Below, one piece after another: positions 56,180 to 64,000 of a stretch of DNA of 64,000 nucleotides; position 1 is the first letter of the stretch, and every line of letters starts with the position of its first letter. The notes beneath the pieces were generated by a model that saw nothing but the letters and a program-made list of their open reading frames with translations, did no database searches and was not told the DNA's origin. The position numbers and the translations under genes were made by a program. The stretch comes from Hymenobacter sublimis (lineage in GTDB: Bacteria > Bacteroidota > Bacteroidia > Cytophagales > Hymenobacteraceae): assembly GCF_023101345.1 (NCBI RefSeq), contig NZ_CP095848.1, forward strand, positions 2,940,001 through 3,004,000, in the 5' to 3' direction.

Positions 56180-56812
56180 TCAGCGCATGTCCAGGGCTTC
56201 GAAGGAGAGGTCTAGTAGGTCAAAATCGGCCCAGCGGTGAAAATCGAAGTGCCACCACTCCTTGGGGTAATTGACGAAGCCTTGCCGCTTCATGGCCGCC
56301 AGCAGCGTGCTACGGTTCAGGATAACGTGGTTGGGCAACGCGCTGAAGGTAGCATGCGAGGCGGGCTTTAGCTCATCGAAATCAGTGGGTAAGGGCAAGT
56401 GGCGGCCCGTGGCTTGCTCCACTAGGCCCACGTCCACGGAGCAGCCGCGGTTGTGCCGGGAGCCGCGCCAGGGAGGAGCGGCGAAGTTTTCGTCGCGGAT
56501 GTGCTCGTAGAAGCGTACCGTCACGCTGTAGGGGCGGTAGGCGTCGTACACGCACAAGCCCAGGCCCTGCCGCGCCAGGGCCTGCTGCACCCGTTGCAGG
56601 GCCTCGGCCACCGGCCGCCGCAGGTAGGCCTTCGCCGACGGATACACTGCCTCGCCCAGCAGGTTGCGGGAGGTAGCGTACCGAATATCAAGCACCAGAT
56701 CCGGAATTAGATCCAGCAGATTCACGAGCTGGTGCTCAGCATCCGCGGCTACCCGCTGGTGGTACTCTTCAGGGGAGCTGATCAGAACTAGTCCAAACGG
56801 ATTGGCAGACAT
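56180..56812 (-). CDS. D-Ala-D-Ala dipeptidase, VanX-like (M15D)
   Basis: 210 residues. Zinc ligands His120, Asp127 (SRHNRGCSVDV) and His188, catalytic Glu185 (EWWHF) keep exactly the residue spacing known for VanX (His116, Asp123, Glu181, His184), and the Arg93 of YDAYRPYS matches VanX Arg71. Cytoplasmic (no signal peptide), as VanX is. It would hydrolyse D-Ala-D-Ala or related dipeptides. No vanH or vanA gene is near, so it is more likely for dipeptide recycling. The ATG at 56812 is preferred to the longer frame. Confidence 0.9.
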   Translation of the reverse strand: MSANPFGLVLISSPEEYHQRVAADAEHQLVNLLDLIPDLVLDIRYATSRNLLGEAVYPSAKAYLRRPVAEALQRVQQALARQGLGLCVYDAYRPYSVTVRFYEHIRDENFAAPPWRGSRHNRGCSVDVGLVEQATGRHLPLPTDFDELKPASHATFSALPNHVILNRSTLLAAMKRQGFVNYPKEWWHFDFHRWADFDLLDLSFEALDMR

Positions 56813-56896
56813 TATACACAAGGGCCCGGAGCCGTACTGGACAAGAATAATGGACGCTCTTACGCTCAACTAAGCGCTACCGTTACCTTTTTCAGC

Positions 56897-58111
56897 TTAT
56901 TTGCGGCGCTGCAATTCATACTGATACACCCGCTGGCCCAGGCGCCGCAGAAAGGGCAAACCCACCGTATCGTACTCGTACTGGTCGTCGTTGAGCACGC
57001 CGTCCTGGTTTACGTACACCACGGCGCTCAGCAGAAACTCTACCCCGCGCGCTGAGTCGGTGATGTAGGCGTTATCAACCAGGAAGCCGTAGGCCTGGCC
57101 TATTTTGTTGTGGATCTGCACGCCGGCCGGGAGCGGGCCCGCGGGTCCGCCAGCCAGCAAGAATTTGGCGTAATTATCCGGATACTGGGCCACTGGGTAG
57201 CGGGGGGCCGCACTTTCGCGGGGGAGGCGGTGCAGGTAGTCTCGCAGCAGGGCATAATCGGCGGAAGCTAGCTGGAAACGCCGCCGCGCAGGCTCCGTTT
57301 CGGGAAAGAGCACGGCCCGCAGGGTGCGCTGCAAGTCAGGTAGGGAAGTGGTGTTTTTGCTGCGAAAATCCAGTGGCTCTTCTACCCGCGCGCTGCCTTG
57401 CAGATGGGCCCGCCCTACCTGCCAGCCCCGCCTCGGCTGCCGGGGCCAGGGCCCGGCGTAGGTAGCGGCCGGTTGCAGGTACAAAGGACGGGTAAGGCTG
57501 GTATCCGCGAAGAAAGCCAGCGGGTTGGTGCGCCGAGCCGTGGAGTCCTGGTCGCCCACGGAAAGGCGGTGGCGCACCAGCGTGTGGCGCAGGCCGTGGC
57601 GGCGCAGACCAGCCACCAGCCCCGTCGGGCCTACAAATTCATAAAGCCGGTTGAAGGCGTCGTTGTCGCTTACTAACAGCACTTTGCGCACGTAGTGGGC
57701 CACAGAAGCCCGGACAGTTTGGCTGCTGGTATCTCGCACCACCCGTGTTTGTCCCCAGGCGGCCGAGTCAATGCGCAAGGGCGATTCGCTGGTTAGGCCC
57801 GGCACCTGCGCGCTCAGGGCGTGTAGCTTTTCCAGGGCCAGCACGGCAGTTGGGAGCTTGATGGAGCTGGCCGGATAGAAGTACTCCCGCGGGCGCAACC
57901 GGTAGCCGTAGCTCCGGAAGTGCGCCCGGCCCCGGGAGTCGCGGCGGATTTGGGTGTACAGGATCTGAACCCGGTGGGCAGCGGCCTGTCCAAGCACGGG
58001 CGCCAGCACAGAATCGGACCGCAGCAACTGGCGCAAGGGGTTCTGGGCCCGTCCCTGAGCCAAGGGTAGCAGCAGGCAGCTCACCAGTAGCCAGCAGAGG
58101 TGTTTTCTCAT
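56897..58111 (-). CDS. Penicillin-recognising serine hydrolase, class A beta-lactamase-like
   Basis: 404 residues with a signal peptide (CWLLVSCLLLPLAQGRAQ). SxxK at Ser82 (SSIK), SDN at 148-150 and NKIGQAYG as the third motif (KIG in place of KTG) give the fold. No ExxLN omega-loop glutamate is apparent, so it may be a DD-peptidase or esterase rather than a true beta-lactamase. It lies 84 bases before the VanX-like gene in the same direction. Confidence 0.8.
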   Translation of the reverse strand: MRKHLCWLLVSCLLLPLAQGRAQNPLRQLLRSDSVLAPVLGQAAAHRVQILYTQIRRDSRGRAHFRSYGYRLRPREYFYPASSIKLPTAVLALEKLHALSAQVPGLTSESPLRIDSAAWGQTRVVRDTSSQTVRASVAHYVRKVLLVSDNDAFNRLYEFVGPTGLVAGLRRHGLRHTLVRHRLSVGDQDSTARRTNPLAFFADTSLTRPLYLQPAATYAGPWPRQPRRGWQVGRAHLQGSARVEEPLDFRSKNTTSLPDLQRTLRAVLFPETEPARRRFQLASADYALLRDYLHRLPRESAAPRYPVAQYPDNYAKFLLAGGPAGPLPAGVQIHNKIGQAYGFLVDNAYITDSARGVEFLLSAVVYVNQDGVLNDDQYEYDTVGLPFLRRLGQRVYQYELQRRK

Positions 58112-58153
58112 CAGAAGCAAAGTACACAGCAACCCCCAACTACGCTATAAATT

Positions 58154-58218
58154 CACGTTGCCCGCTCTAGGGCGCCTGGCCTTACATGAAGGTCAAGCGC
58201 CCTAGAGCGGGCAACGTG
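58154..58218 (-). terminator. Terminator hairpin after the 58249 gene
   Basis: CACGTTGCCCGCTCTAGGGCGC (58154-58175) pairs perfectly with 58197-58218 around a 21-base loop. It separates the disordered-protein genes from the beta-lactamase-like gene. No T-run is obvious, so its role is inferred. Confidence 0.6.
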
Positions 58219-58248
58219 GGAGTAGCTACCAGGGCTTGTCAGGGCAAG

Positions 58249-58467
58249 CTATTCCTGGGCTGATTGCTGGATGTCGGAGCGGTCCGATTTGGTTTGGCCG
58301 CCGCCTTCCAGGCCGTTGGTTTGGTCACTGTCGCCGTAGCCACCGCGGATGCCGGCGCCGCTGTCGTTTGCCAGCTCTTCTTGGGTGGTGGCGGGTTGTT
58401 TGGGGGTAGTAGCGGGGTTGCTGTCCGGCTGGCCCTGGGGTTGCGGGGTGTTTTGGTCGTTAGCCAT
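58249..58467 (-). CDS. Small disordered hypothetical protein
   Basis: 72 residues, no signal or membrane segment, rich in Gln, Gly, Asp, Thr and Pro (MANDQNTPQPQGQPDSNP). Composition predicts an unfolded hydrophilic protein. It is paired with the next gene (58497-58802), 29 bases upstream, of similar composition. No family recognised. Confidence 0.6.
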   Translation of the reverse strand: MANDQNTPQPQGQPDSNPATTPKQPATTQEELANDSGAGIRGGYGDSDQTNGLEGGGQTKSDRSDIQQSAQE

Positions 58468-58496
58468 GATAGAGGAAGTAGGATGAAAGCTGATGG

Positions 58497-58802
58497 TTAG
58501 AGGTTTACCTTGCCGGTTTCGCCGCCCGATACGCCGGTGCCGGCACTGGCCGTATTACCGCCGACGTCGCCGTCCTGGGCGTTGCCGGGAGCGTCGTAGT
58601 TAGGAGCACCGGAGCGCACCCGGGCGCCGCTGATGGCTTGGCCGCCTTCGGTGCTGCCGCTGCCGGAGTTATCATCGGCGTTAAGGCCGGTATCGTGGCT
58701 GCCGGGAAAGATGCGGCCTTCGGGCTGGCTGTCGTTGGAGAGGGCGTCGGGCCGGTTCGGCAGGGAGCTAGCGTCCAGGGGTTCTTCGCGGGGAGTATCC
58801 AT
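58497..58802 (-). CDS. Disordered Gly/Asp-rich hypothetical protein
   Basis: 101 residues; Gly, Asp, Ser, Asn and Ala make up most of it (for example NADDNSGSGSTEGGQ), with no cysteine and few hydrophobics. Probably intrinsically disordered and heat-soluble. Likely cotranscribed with the 58249 gene. Confidence 0.6.
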   Translation of the reverse strand: MDTPREEPLDASSLPNRPDALSNDSQPEGRIFPGSHDTGLNADDNSGSGSTEGGQAISGARVRSGAPNYDAPGNAQDGDVGGNTASAGTGVSGGETGKVNL

Positions 58803-58958
58803 GAGGAAGGTGCGTAAAGGTGAAGGAAACGGGCGGGTGGGGCCCGGCTTTGGCTATACGCAAGCCCGGCGGCCGCGTTGGGAAGGAGGCAGCGGTAGTC
58901 CGGGCGTTTTTTACCAATTTGGGGGGATTTTACACCCTTATCCGTTTGTTACCTCGGC

Positions 58959-59807
58959 ATGGCTGCCTCTTCTACCCCCGACTCTTTCCTGCAAAAACCA
59001 ACCGAGGAGCTGCTTTTCCTGGTGCAGAACCCCGAGTTGTACCATCCTTCTTTGGTAGCCGAAGCCGGCCGGGAGCTGCGCCGCCGCGGGGCGAGCCTGC
59101 CGCCCCCCCCTACCCCGGAGGCCACTGCTGCCCCAGAGTCTGCCTACCCTGAGTCAGTGCCCGAAACCTCTGCCGGGGCCCGGTGGTGGCCGGCCGGCGT
59201 GCTGGCTGCCGCGGTGCTGGGGCTGGGCTGGTGGGGCCTGCACACTCCAACGAAACCTGCTACGCCGCCCGCATCGGTAGCAGCCAAAAAGGCCGAGCCC
59301 ATTGTGTTGGAAGCCGTAAAAACCGAGCGCCTACCCGATTTCGAAGCCAAAACGGCTGCCCAAGTGGCGGAGCTGCGCCGCCTGCTCCCGGCCGCCGACC
59401 GCGCCGACACTACCGCCACCGGCCGCTACCTACGCATGGCCCGGCGCTACTGGCTGGCAGAAAACGCCGCGGCCCACCTCACCAGCCAAGCCCGCACCGG
59501 GGCCGTAACGGCCGTATTTCCTGGGCAGGTTGACCTCACGCTGGAGCGCATTACCTGGTTTATGCGGGCTAAGGCCTACAATCAGCACCTAACCGCTACC
59601 ATGGAGGAGCGCCTGAACCTCATGCAGCAGGGCCTAACCCTGCGCCGTAGCTCCCTGCAGGTATTCAAGTCCCGCTACGAGGCTCAGATGCAGCTACTGG
59701 ACCCGCAGGAGGAGAAGGTAAACCAGGAAGCCATTGGCCTGGCCGAGGAACTGCGCGGCCACTACCAACGCAAGCAGCCCCTGCGCGGCAACATCACGGA
59801 GCTGTAG
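58959..59807 (+). CDS. Membrane protein with shared N-terminal module
   Basis: 282 residues. Residues 10-43 (FLQKPTEELLFLVQ...RELRRR) match, without gaps, the N-terminus of the rhomboid gene that follows. A proline-rich linker (47-70) leads to one membrane segment (76-95, WWPAGVLAAAVLGLG), and a long helical C-terminal domain (about 115-282) lies on the other side. No known family for the C-terminus. 109 bases separate its stop from the rhomboid start. Confidence 0.75.
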   Translation: MAASSTPDSFLQKPTEELLFLVQNPELYHPSLVAEAGRELRRRGASLPPPPTPEATAAPESAYPESVPETSAGARWWPAGVLAAAVLGLGWWGLHTPTKPATPPASVAAKKAEPIVLEAVKTERLPDFEAKTAAQVAELRRLLPAADRADTTATGRYLRMARRYWLAENAAAHLTSQARTGAVTAVFPGQVDLTLERITWFMRAKAYNQHLTATMEERLNLMQQGLTLRRSSLQVFKSRYEAQMQLLDPQEEKVNQEAIGLAEELRGHYQRKQPLRGNITEL

Positions 59808-59916
59808 GCGCGGGCGCAATCCTGTCAGGTGGGCGGGGGCTGGCAGGATTTATGACGCGCCAATGAGGCCGCGCCGGCGCTTTGTAGCGGGCGCGGCCTC
59901 GTTGTATTTCCTGCGT

Positions 59917-60762
59917 ATGTCTGCCCCCGACCCCGCTGCCTTATTCGCCCAGAAGACGGACGCTGAGCTGCTTTACCTGGCCCAGCACGCCCACCAGTAC
60001 CCGCCCGTGGTAGGCCAGGCCGCCGTGCGCGAGCTGCAACGGCGCGAACTGATTCCGGATGAGCTGCCCGCCGGCCCGGTGCCGCGCCCTGCCGAAGTGC
60101 CAGCACCCGAACCTAGCGCGGGCACCCTGGCCTGGCGCGCCTTGCGGGGCGTGAGCTGGCCCCGGCCCGGCTACCGAGTAACGCCCCTGCTGCTCTGGCT
60201 GAACGTGCTGGTGTACCTGGCCATGGTAGCCACCGGCGTACATGCCTGGCAGCCCGCCGGGGCCGACTTGGTGCGCTGGGGTTCCAACTTCTCGCCCCTA
60301 ACCCCTACCCAGCCCTGGCGCCTGCTCACCAGCTGCTTTGTGCACGGGGGCGCCGCCCACCTTCTGCTGAATATGGCTTCCCTGGTGTTTCTGGGGTTGC
60401 TTGCCGAGGGTTTCGTGGGTGGGCGCCGCCTGGTGGTGGGCTACTTGCTGAGCGGGGTGGGCGGCAGCCTGCTGAGCTGGTACTGGCATTCTCAGGGCTT
60501 AAATTCCGTGGGGGCCTCGGGGGCTATTTTCGGGTGGTACGGCCTGCTGCTCGCTACCCTGGTGCGGCGCCCCGCTACCTTCACCCGGACCGGGCGCTAC
60601 ACCATGCTGCTGTTTGTTTTCTACCTGCTAGCCAGTAGCCTGGCCGGTGGCCTGCAAGCCCACACCACCGATAACGCCGCCCACGTAGGTGGCCTGCTTA
60701 CCGGCAGCCTGTTGGGTTTACTGGCTTCCCCATCCGCATCTTCCCGGCAGAATATGGAGTAG
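59917..60762 (+). CDS. Rhomboid-family intramembrane serine protease
   Basis: 281 residues. Six or so membrane segments with GASGAIFG holding catalytic Ser201 and AAHVGG holding His256; HGGAAHLLLNM is the usual loop motif. An N-terminal cytoplasmic module (residues 10-43) is shared with the preceding protein, 16 of 34 residues identical. The ATG at 59917 starts that module. It cleaves membrane-protein helices; the upstream membrane protein is a candidate partner or substrate. Confidence 0.9.
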   Translation: MSAPDPAALFAQKTDAELLYLAQHAHQYPPVVGQAAVRELQRRELIPDELPAGPVPRPAEVPAPEPSAGTLAWRALRGVSWPRPGYRVTPLLLWLNVLVYLAMVATGVHAWQPAGADLVRWGSNFSPLTPTQPWRLLTSCFVHGGAAHLLLNMASLVFLGLLAEGFVGGRRLVVGYLLSGVGGSLLSWYWHSQGLNSVGASGAIFGWYGLLLATLVRRPATFTRTGRYTMLLFVFYLLASSLAGGLQAHTTDNAAHVGGLLTGSLLGLLASPSASSRQNME

Positions 60763-60855
60763 CGTATGGAAATTAGACTAGCGTAACCCGCTACTATACT
60801 ATTGATTCTTTTAAATTGCCAGTATTCCCTTTCATTCACCTCACTTGTTGCCCTT

Positions 60856-61788
60856 ATGCGCCATCTGCTACGCTCTTTTTTGGCCGGAATAGGCCTGCTG
60901 ACCACCAGCTCGGCAGCGCTGGCGCAGTCGCCCGCGCCGGTTCCTAACGGAAACCTAGACACTTGGGAAATTCGCAACGCAGCCCAGCGCGAGGTACCCC
61001 GGAGCTGGGTTACGACCGAAGACATTCTGGAGCCGCTGGTGCAGCAGGTGCTCCCGAACGTCGGGTTTGTGGAGAAATCTACGACGGTGCGCCAGGGGAC
61101 GTTTGCCGCCGAGCTAACGAACATCGACATAGGTAGCACTCGGCCGTTGGTAGTACCCGGGGTGCTGGTGACGGGCACGCCGCAGGGCTTTGGCACGCCG
61201 TACACCTCGCGGCCCGCCCGCTTGCAGTTCTGGTACCGCCTCACGGGCCCCGATGCACGGGCCGATTCTGCCTTTGCCGGGGCTCTGCTAACACGTAACG
61301 TAAGCGGCACTACCCAGTTAATTGCCAGTAGTGAGCTCATCCTCCCGCCAGCGGCAGCTTATACCCTCGTCAGTCAGCCCTTCGACTATACCCCGCTTGG
61401 CATCTCCCCCGATTCCATGCTGATAGAAATTGACTCTGGCATTGCGGACGAGCTGCACGAAGGCACTGTCCTCCTAGTCGACGATATTCAACTGACTGGT
61501 AGCATTACGGCTACCCGCAACCCGGTCACCGAATCGGTGCTGCAGGTGTACCCCAACCCCAGCACCACCGGCGAGTTTTCCTTGGCCTCACTAACCGATG
61601 CCGCGCTTTCCACGGCGCCCTTCACGGTTACGGACGCCACGGGCCGCGTGGTGCTGCGCCAGGGCAAGGCTCCGCTGAGCGTCGCGCGCGGCCGGCTGGT
61701 TGATTTGCGGGAGCAACGCAGCGGCGTGTATCTGCTGCAGCTGGAAACCCCCGACGGACTAGTGACGCGCAAGCTGGTGATACAGTAA
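60856..61788 (+). CDS. T9SS type A sorting-domain protein
   Basis: 310 residues. Signal peptide to about residue 24 (LTTSSAALAQ), a beta-rich passenger (NGNLDTWEIRN, typical of the PCMD or choice-of-anchor carbohydrate-binding folds) to about residue 225, and the sorting domain starting VYPNPSTTGEFS and ending GVYLLQLETPDGLVTRKLVIQ. Exported by the type IX system. Function of the passenger unknown. Confidence 0.8.
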   Translation: MRHLLRSFLAGIGLLTTSSAALAQSPAPVPNGNLDTWEIRNAAQREVPRSWVTTEDILEPLVQQVLPNVGFVEKSTTVRQGTFAAELTNIDIGSTRPLVVPGVLVTGTPQGFGTPYTSRPARLQFWYRLTGPDARADSAFAGALLTRNVSGTTQLIASSELILPPAAAYTLVSQPFDYTPLGISPDSMLIEIDSGIADELHEGTVLLVDDIQLTGSITATRNPVTESVLQVYPNPSTTGEFSLASLTDAALSTAPFTVTDATGRVVLRQGKAPLSVARGRLVDLREQRSGVYLLQLETPDGLVTRKLVIQ

Positions 61789-61812
61789 CTTTTGGGTGCT
61801 ATAGATATACGG

Positions 61813-61846
61813 CCCCGCCGCTGGCTTTGCGCCGCGGCGGGGCTTT
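61813..61846 (+). terminator. Terminator after the T9SS gene
   Basis: CCCCGCCGC / GCGGCGGGGCTTTTT hairpin with T-run. Confidence 0.85.
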
Positions 61847-61933
61847 TTGTTGAACCGAAGCCCCGCCCTACCCCGCAAGGCACCGGTAACCTTTCGCATC
61901 TTTCTTAGATCAGCGCACGTTTTCGGGGCTCCC

Positions 61934-61941
61934 TACCTTTG
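61934..61941 (+). promoter_or_regulatory. -7 element abutting the hydrolase start
   Basis: TACCTTTG ends five bases before the ATG at 61947. If active, the transcript is leaderless or nearly so. No well-spaced TTG upstream. Confidence 0.45.
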
Positions 61942-61946
61942 CCGCT

Positions 61947-63098
61947 ATGACTGAACCTGAGGAATCGGCTGAACTCTCTGGCGGCCCCAACCAACAGCCT
62001 TCGCGCTGGCGGCGGGTGGCGGCAGCAGTGGGGCGCGCCGCGCAGGCCCCCTTCAACGGAGCGGGCCTGCTCTACCGCATTGGTCAGGAGAATCTGCACT
62101 TTACGCTGCCAGTGCTCAACGGAGCTTTCGGCGACCAGCTAGCGGCCCGCCACGACCGCCGGGCTATTCAGATGAGCTTCCGCCGCCACGAGGCCGATAT
62201 AGCCGTGGCGGACCTGCGGCTAGGGCCTGCCCCCGAGGGTAGGGGACGCAAAACGGTGGTCTTTCTGCACGGGCTGATGGGCGACGAAATCATCTGGCAA
62301 ACCGGCGCCGGCCCGGAAGATGTGCGCTTCGGCCCCCGCCTGCAACAGGAGCTGGGCGCCAACTGCCTGTACGTGCGCTACAACTCCGGCCTGCACATTT
62401 CGGAAAACGGCCGTCGTCTGCATCAGCTCCTTACCGAGTTGGTCCAGACCTCCCCGGCAGCAGTCGGCGAACTGGTACTGATCGGCCACAGCATGGGCGG
62501 GCTGGTCATCCGCTCAGCGGGCTACTATGCCGCGCAGGAGCACTCCGTTGCCGCAGCTTCATCAGCCGCCCTTGAACCTGGGTTAGCCACCGGACCAGCA
62601 AGTAAGTGGCTGCCTTACCTGCACGACGTGTTCCTGCTGGGTGTGCCCAACGATGGCTCTTTTTTGGAGCAAAACAGCCACCTGACGGCCCTGATTCTGC
62701 GCAAAATTAATATCTGGCCGACCCGCGCTATTAGTGGGCTGATTGACAAGCGTAGCAACGGCATCAAGGACCTGCGCTTCGCTCGCCTGACCGACGAGGA
62801 CTGGCAGAACGAGCACGCCGACGATCTGTTTCCGCCCCGCACGGTGGTGCCGCCCCTGCCCGGGGTGCGCTACCACGTGCTGGTGGGCTCCCTCATGAAA
62901 ACCGTTGATTCGGCCCTGCACGACTACTTCGGCGACGGACTGGTAGGAGCCGGCAGTGCCCGCGGCCGCATCTTCCGCGACCCCGCCGCTCCGCCCGATT
63001 TGCGAATCACCACCCGCGTATATCCGCGGTTGCACCACGGTACCCTGCTCAGCAATCCGGAAGTCTATCAGTATATCCGGGAGCAGCTAGCGGAGTAA
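61947..63098 (+). CDS. Alpha/beta hydrolase (PGAP1-like lipase fold)
   Basis: 383 residues, no signal peptide. VVFLHGLMGDEIIWQ gives the oxyanion region and LIGHSMGGLVIRSAG the nucleophile Ser182; HHGTLLSNPEVY near the end supplies the likely catalytic histidine. Resembles lipase/PGAP1-type esterases. The substrate is unknown. Single gene. Confidence 0.82.
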   Translation: MTEPEESAELSGGPNQQPSRWRRVAAAVGRAAQAPFNGAGLLYRIGQENLHFTLPVLNGAFGDQLAARHDRRAIQMSFRRHEADIAVADLRLGPAPEGRGRKTVVFLHGLMGDEIIWQTGAGPEDVRFGPRLQQELGANCLYVRYNSGLHISENGRRLHQLLTELVQTSPAAVGELVLIGHSMGGLVIRSAGYYAAQEHSVAAASSAALEPGLATGPASKWLPYLHDVFLLGVPNDGSFLEQNSHLTALILRKINIWPTRAISGLIDKRSNGIKDLRFARLTDEDWQNEHADDLFPPRTVVPPLPGVRYHVLVGSLMKTVDSALHDYFGDGLVGAGSARGRIFRDPAAPPDLRITTRVYPRLHHGTLLSNPEVYQYIREQLAE

Positions 63099-63260
63099 CC
63101 TGGTTCAGGGCCAGCCGCTAACCTCCACGGGCTACCAGCGGTAGGCGGCACCGTGCGACTAAAGGTGCAAAGACTATCCGCTGAGAGGCGACCTGGCCAG
63201 TGAAAACACAGCCATCAAGCGGGTAAAAAGCACTGCCATTGCGTCGTGTCCTAAACGTGT

Positions 63261-63360
63261 CGCGCATCAAACCCAGACGAAGGACTCAGCACACTGCAAC
63301 AGGACGTTGTCACGACCATTATTCTCAGGTGATAAGTTCTTCGTTTGGGCTTGATGCGCG
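63261..63360. repeat. Palindromic interspersed element
   Basis: Arms 63261-63285 and 63336-63360 pair with 22 of 25 matches (CGCGCATCAA-CCCA-ACGAA) around a 50-base centre. The rest of 63099-63395 holds no gene. A related arm sequence is seen at about 29165-29195. Confidence 0.6.
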
Positions 63361-63395
63361 ATTCTGCTCCGGGTGACCGAAGGAGTAAAAGCAGA

Positions 63396-64000
63396 CTACC
63401 CTACTACCAGCTCCGTAAAGCTGGCGCCTATTACCACGCCGGGCAAAGTGAGGCCGGTTTCGGTGGTTACCTCGGCAGCTTCAGCGGGCTGCCCGTCGGT
63501 GCTGAAGGCGGCGGCGGCAAAGGGCAGCCCGTGCAGCACTACGCGGTAGGTGGCCCAGGTGGGCTGGAAGTCGCCTTCGATGGTTTGTTGCAGGAGCAGG
63601 CCTTTCTCCGAGCCTGTTACGGTGAAACGACGCGTGGTGCTCTGGCCTTGCTGGTAGCCGTAGCCTTCGCCCCCGTCTTCGTAGAGGACGCTGGTCTCCG
63701 AGCCCTGCTTGTAATACACGTGCAGGGTGACTTCTTCCACCGTTTTCTCGCCTACGTACTGCATCAGCGGGTACATGGGCACCACGGCCCCGGCCTTAAT
63801 GAAGAGTGGAATGCGGGTCAGGTCGGCAGCGGCCCACACTTCGGCACCACCGGCTTTGGCCTCATCAGTCCAGTAGTAGAACCAGTTGCCGCGGGGCAGG
63901 TACATCCAGCGGCCATCGGCGCCGGGCTGGGTGATGGGGCACACCAGCAGGTGGTCGCCGAGGCTGAACTCGGCCATGCGCAGGTAGGTATCGGTGTCGG
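63396..64000 (-). CDS. GH31 glycoside hydrolase, C-terminal part (cut by window edge)
   Basis: Reading frame open to the right edge, about 200 codons visible. DTDTYLRMAEFSLGDHLLVC and RIPLFIKAGAVVPMYPLMQ are typical of the end of a GH31 catalytic barrel, followed by a DUF5110-like beta domain (GEGYGYQQGQSTTRRFTV). Family members are alpha-glucosidases or alpha-xylosidases; the catalytic aspartates lie outside the window, so which is unknown. Confidence 0.85.
   Translation of the reverse strand, partial: DTDTYLRMAEFSLGDHLLVCPITQPGADGRWMYLPRGNWFYYWTDEAKAGGAEVWAAADLTRIPLFIKAGAVVPMYPLMQYVGEKTVEEVTLHVYYKQGSETSVLYEDGGEGYGYQQGQSTTRRFTVTGSEKGLLLQQTIEGDFQPTWATYRVVLHGLPFAAAAFSTDGQPAEAAEVTTETGLTLPGVVIGASFTELVVG

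Noticed and set aside
56180-56812. Vancomycin resistance (vanX) gene
   Set aside because: All VanX residues are present, but no vanH, vanA/B or vanRS genes are nearby, so resistance is not inferred.
57398-57676. Plus-strand frame antisense to the serine hydrolase
   Set aside because: Shadow frame; no start signal, and the minus strand carries clear SxxK and SDN motifs.

Overview
The window is about 60% GC chromosomal DNA of a Bacteroidota bacterium, most likely Hymenobacter or a close relative in Hymenobacteraceae. The evidence is the 16S rRNA 5' end, promoters of the TTG/TTTG-N19-21-TAnnTTTG class, three type IX secretion (T9SS) cargo proteins, a SusC/SusD pair, many LxxC lipoproteins and almost no Shine-Dalgarno sequences. 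No insertion sequence, phage or CRISPR array was seen.

Layout. 1-1250: the 5' end of a leftward rRNA operon, preceded by five tandem promoter repeats. 1250-5750: a translationally coupled fur-family / STAS / purA operon and a bifunctional (p)ppGpp synthetase/hydrolase. 5996-9939: tRNA-Leu(UAG), then tig, clpP and clpX, a chaperone and protease block. 10027-14838: lpxB, a 6-pyruvoyl-tetrahydropterin synthase homologue, a metal-siderophore or cobalamin ABC permease and binding lipoprotein (no ATPase nearby), and hldD. 15088-22137: metabolic and hypothetical genes, ending in a Gly/Thr/Ser-repeat lipoprotein frame broken by an amber codon. 22210-29017: a DUF885 peptidase-like lipoprotein, a T9SS protein, an SDR, a carboxypeptidase-regulatory-like protein and an exported Mn-type superoxide dismutase. 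29330-34383: a leftward metal-uptake cassette (CxxxC protein, TonB-dependent receptor, PepSY membrane protein, lipoprotein). 34581-42172: PhoD-like phosphatase, a T9SS GH10 xylanase with a candidate operator, and a GH3/serine-hydrolase fusion. 42493-47552: envelope hypotheticals, an unexplained 785-base stretch, DUF2059 and a NagX-like acyltransferase. 47954-54065: SusC, SusD and a third lipoprotein. 54174-58111: GHL10 (DigH-like) hydrolase, VanX-like dipeptidase and a penicillin-recognising-fold serine hydrolase, a possible wall-turnover cluster. 58249-63098: disordered small proteins, a membrane protein and a rhomboid protease sharing one N-terminal module, a T9SS protein and a lipase-like hydrolase. 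The right edge cuts a GH31 glycosidase.

Most of the window is housekeeping or envelope biology. The best candidates for something undescribed are the shared N-terminal module at 58959-60762, the wall-turnover cluster, the amber-interrupted repeat lipoprotein, the five-fold rRNA promoter array, the operator-like site before the xylanase and the possible leaderless starts with TAnnTTTG boxes directly abutting start codons. All functions are read from sequence motifs by eye; no database search was run.
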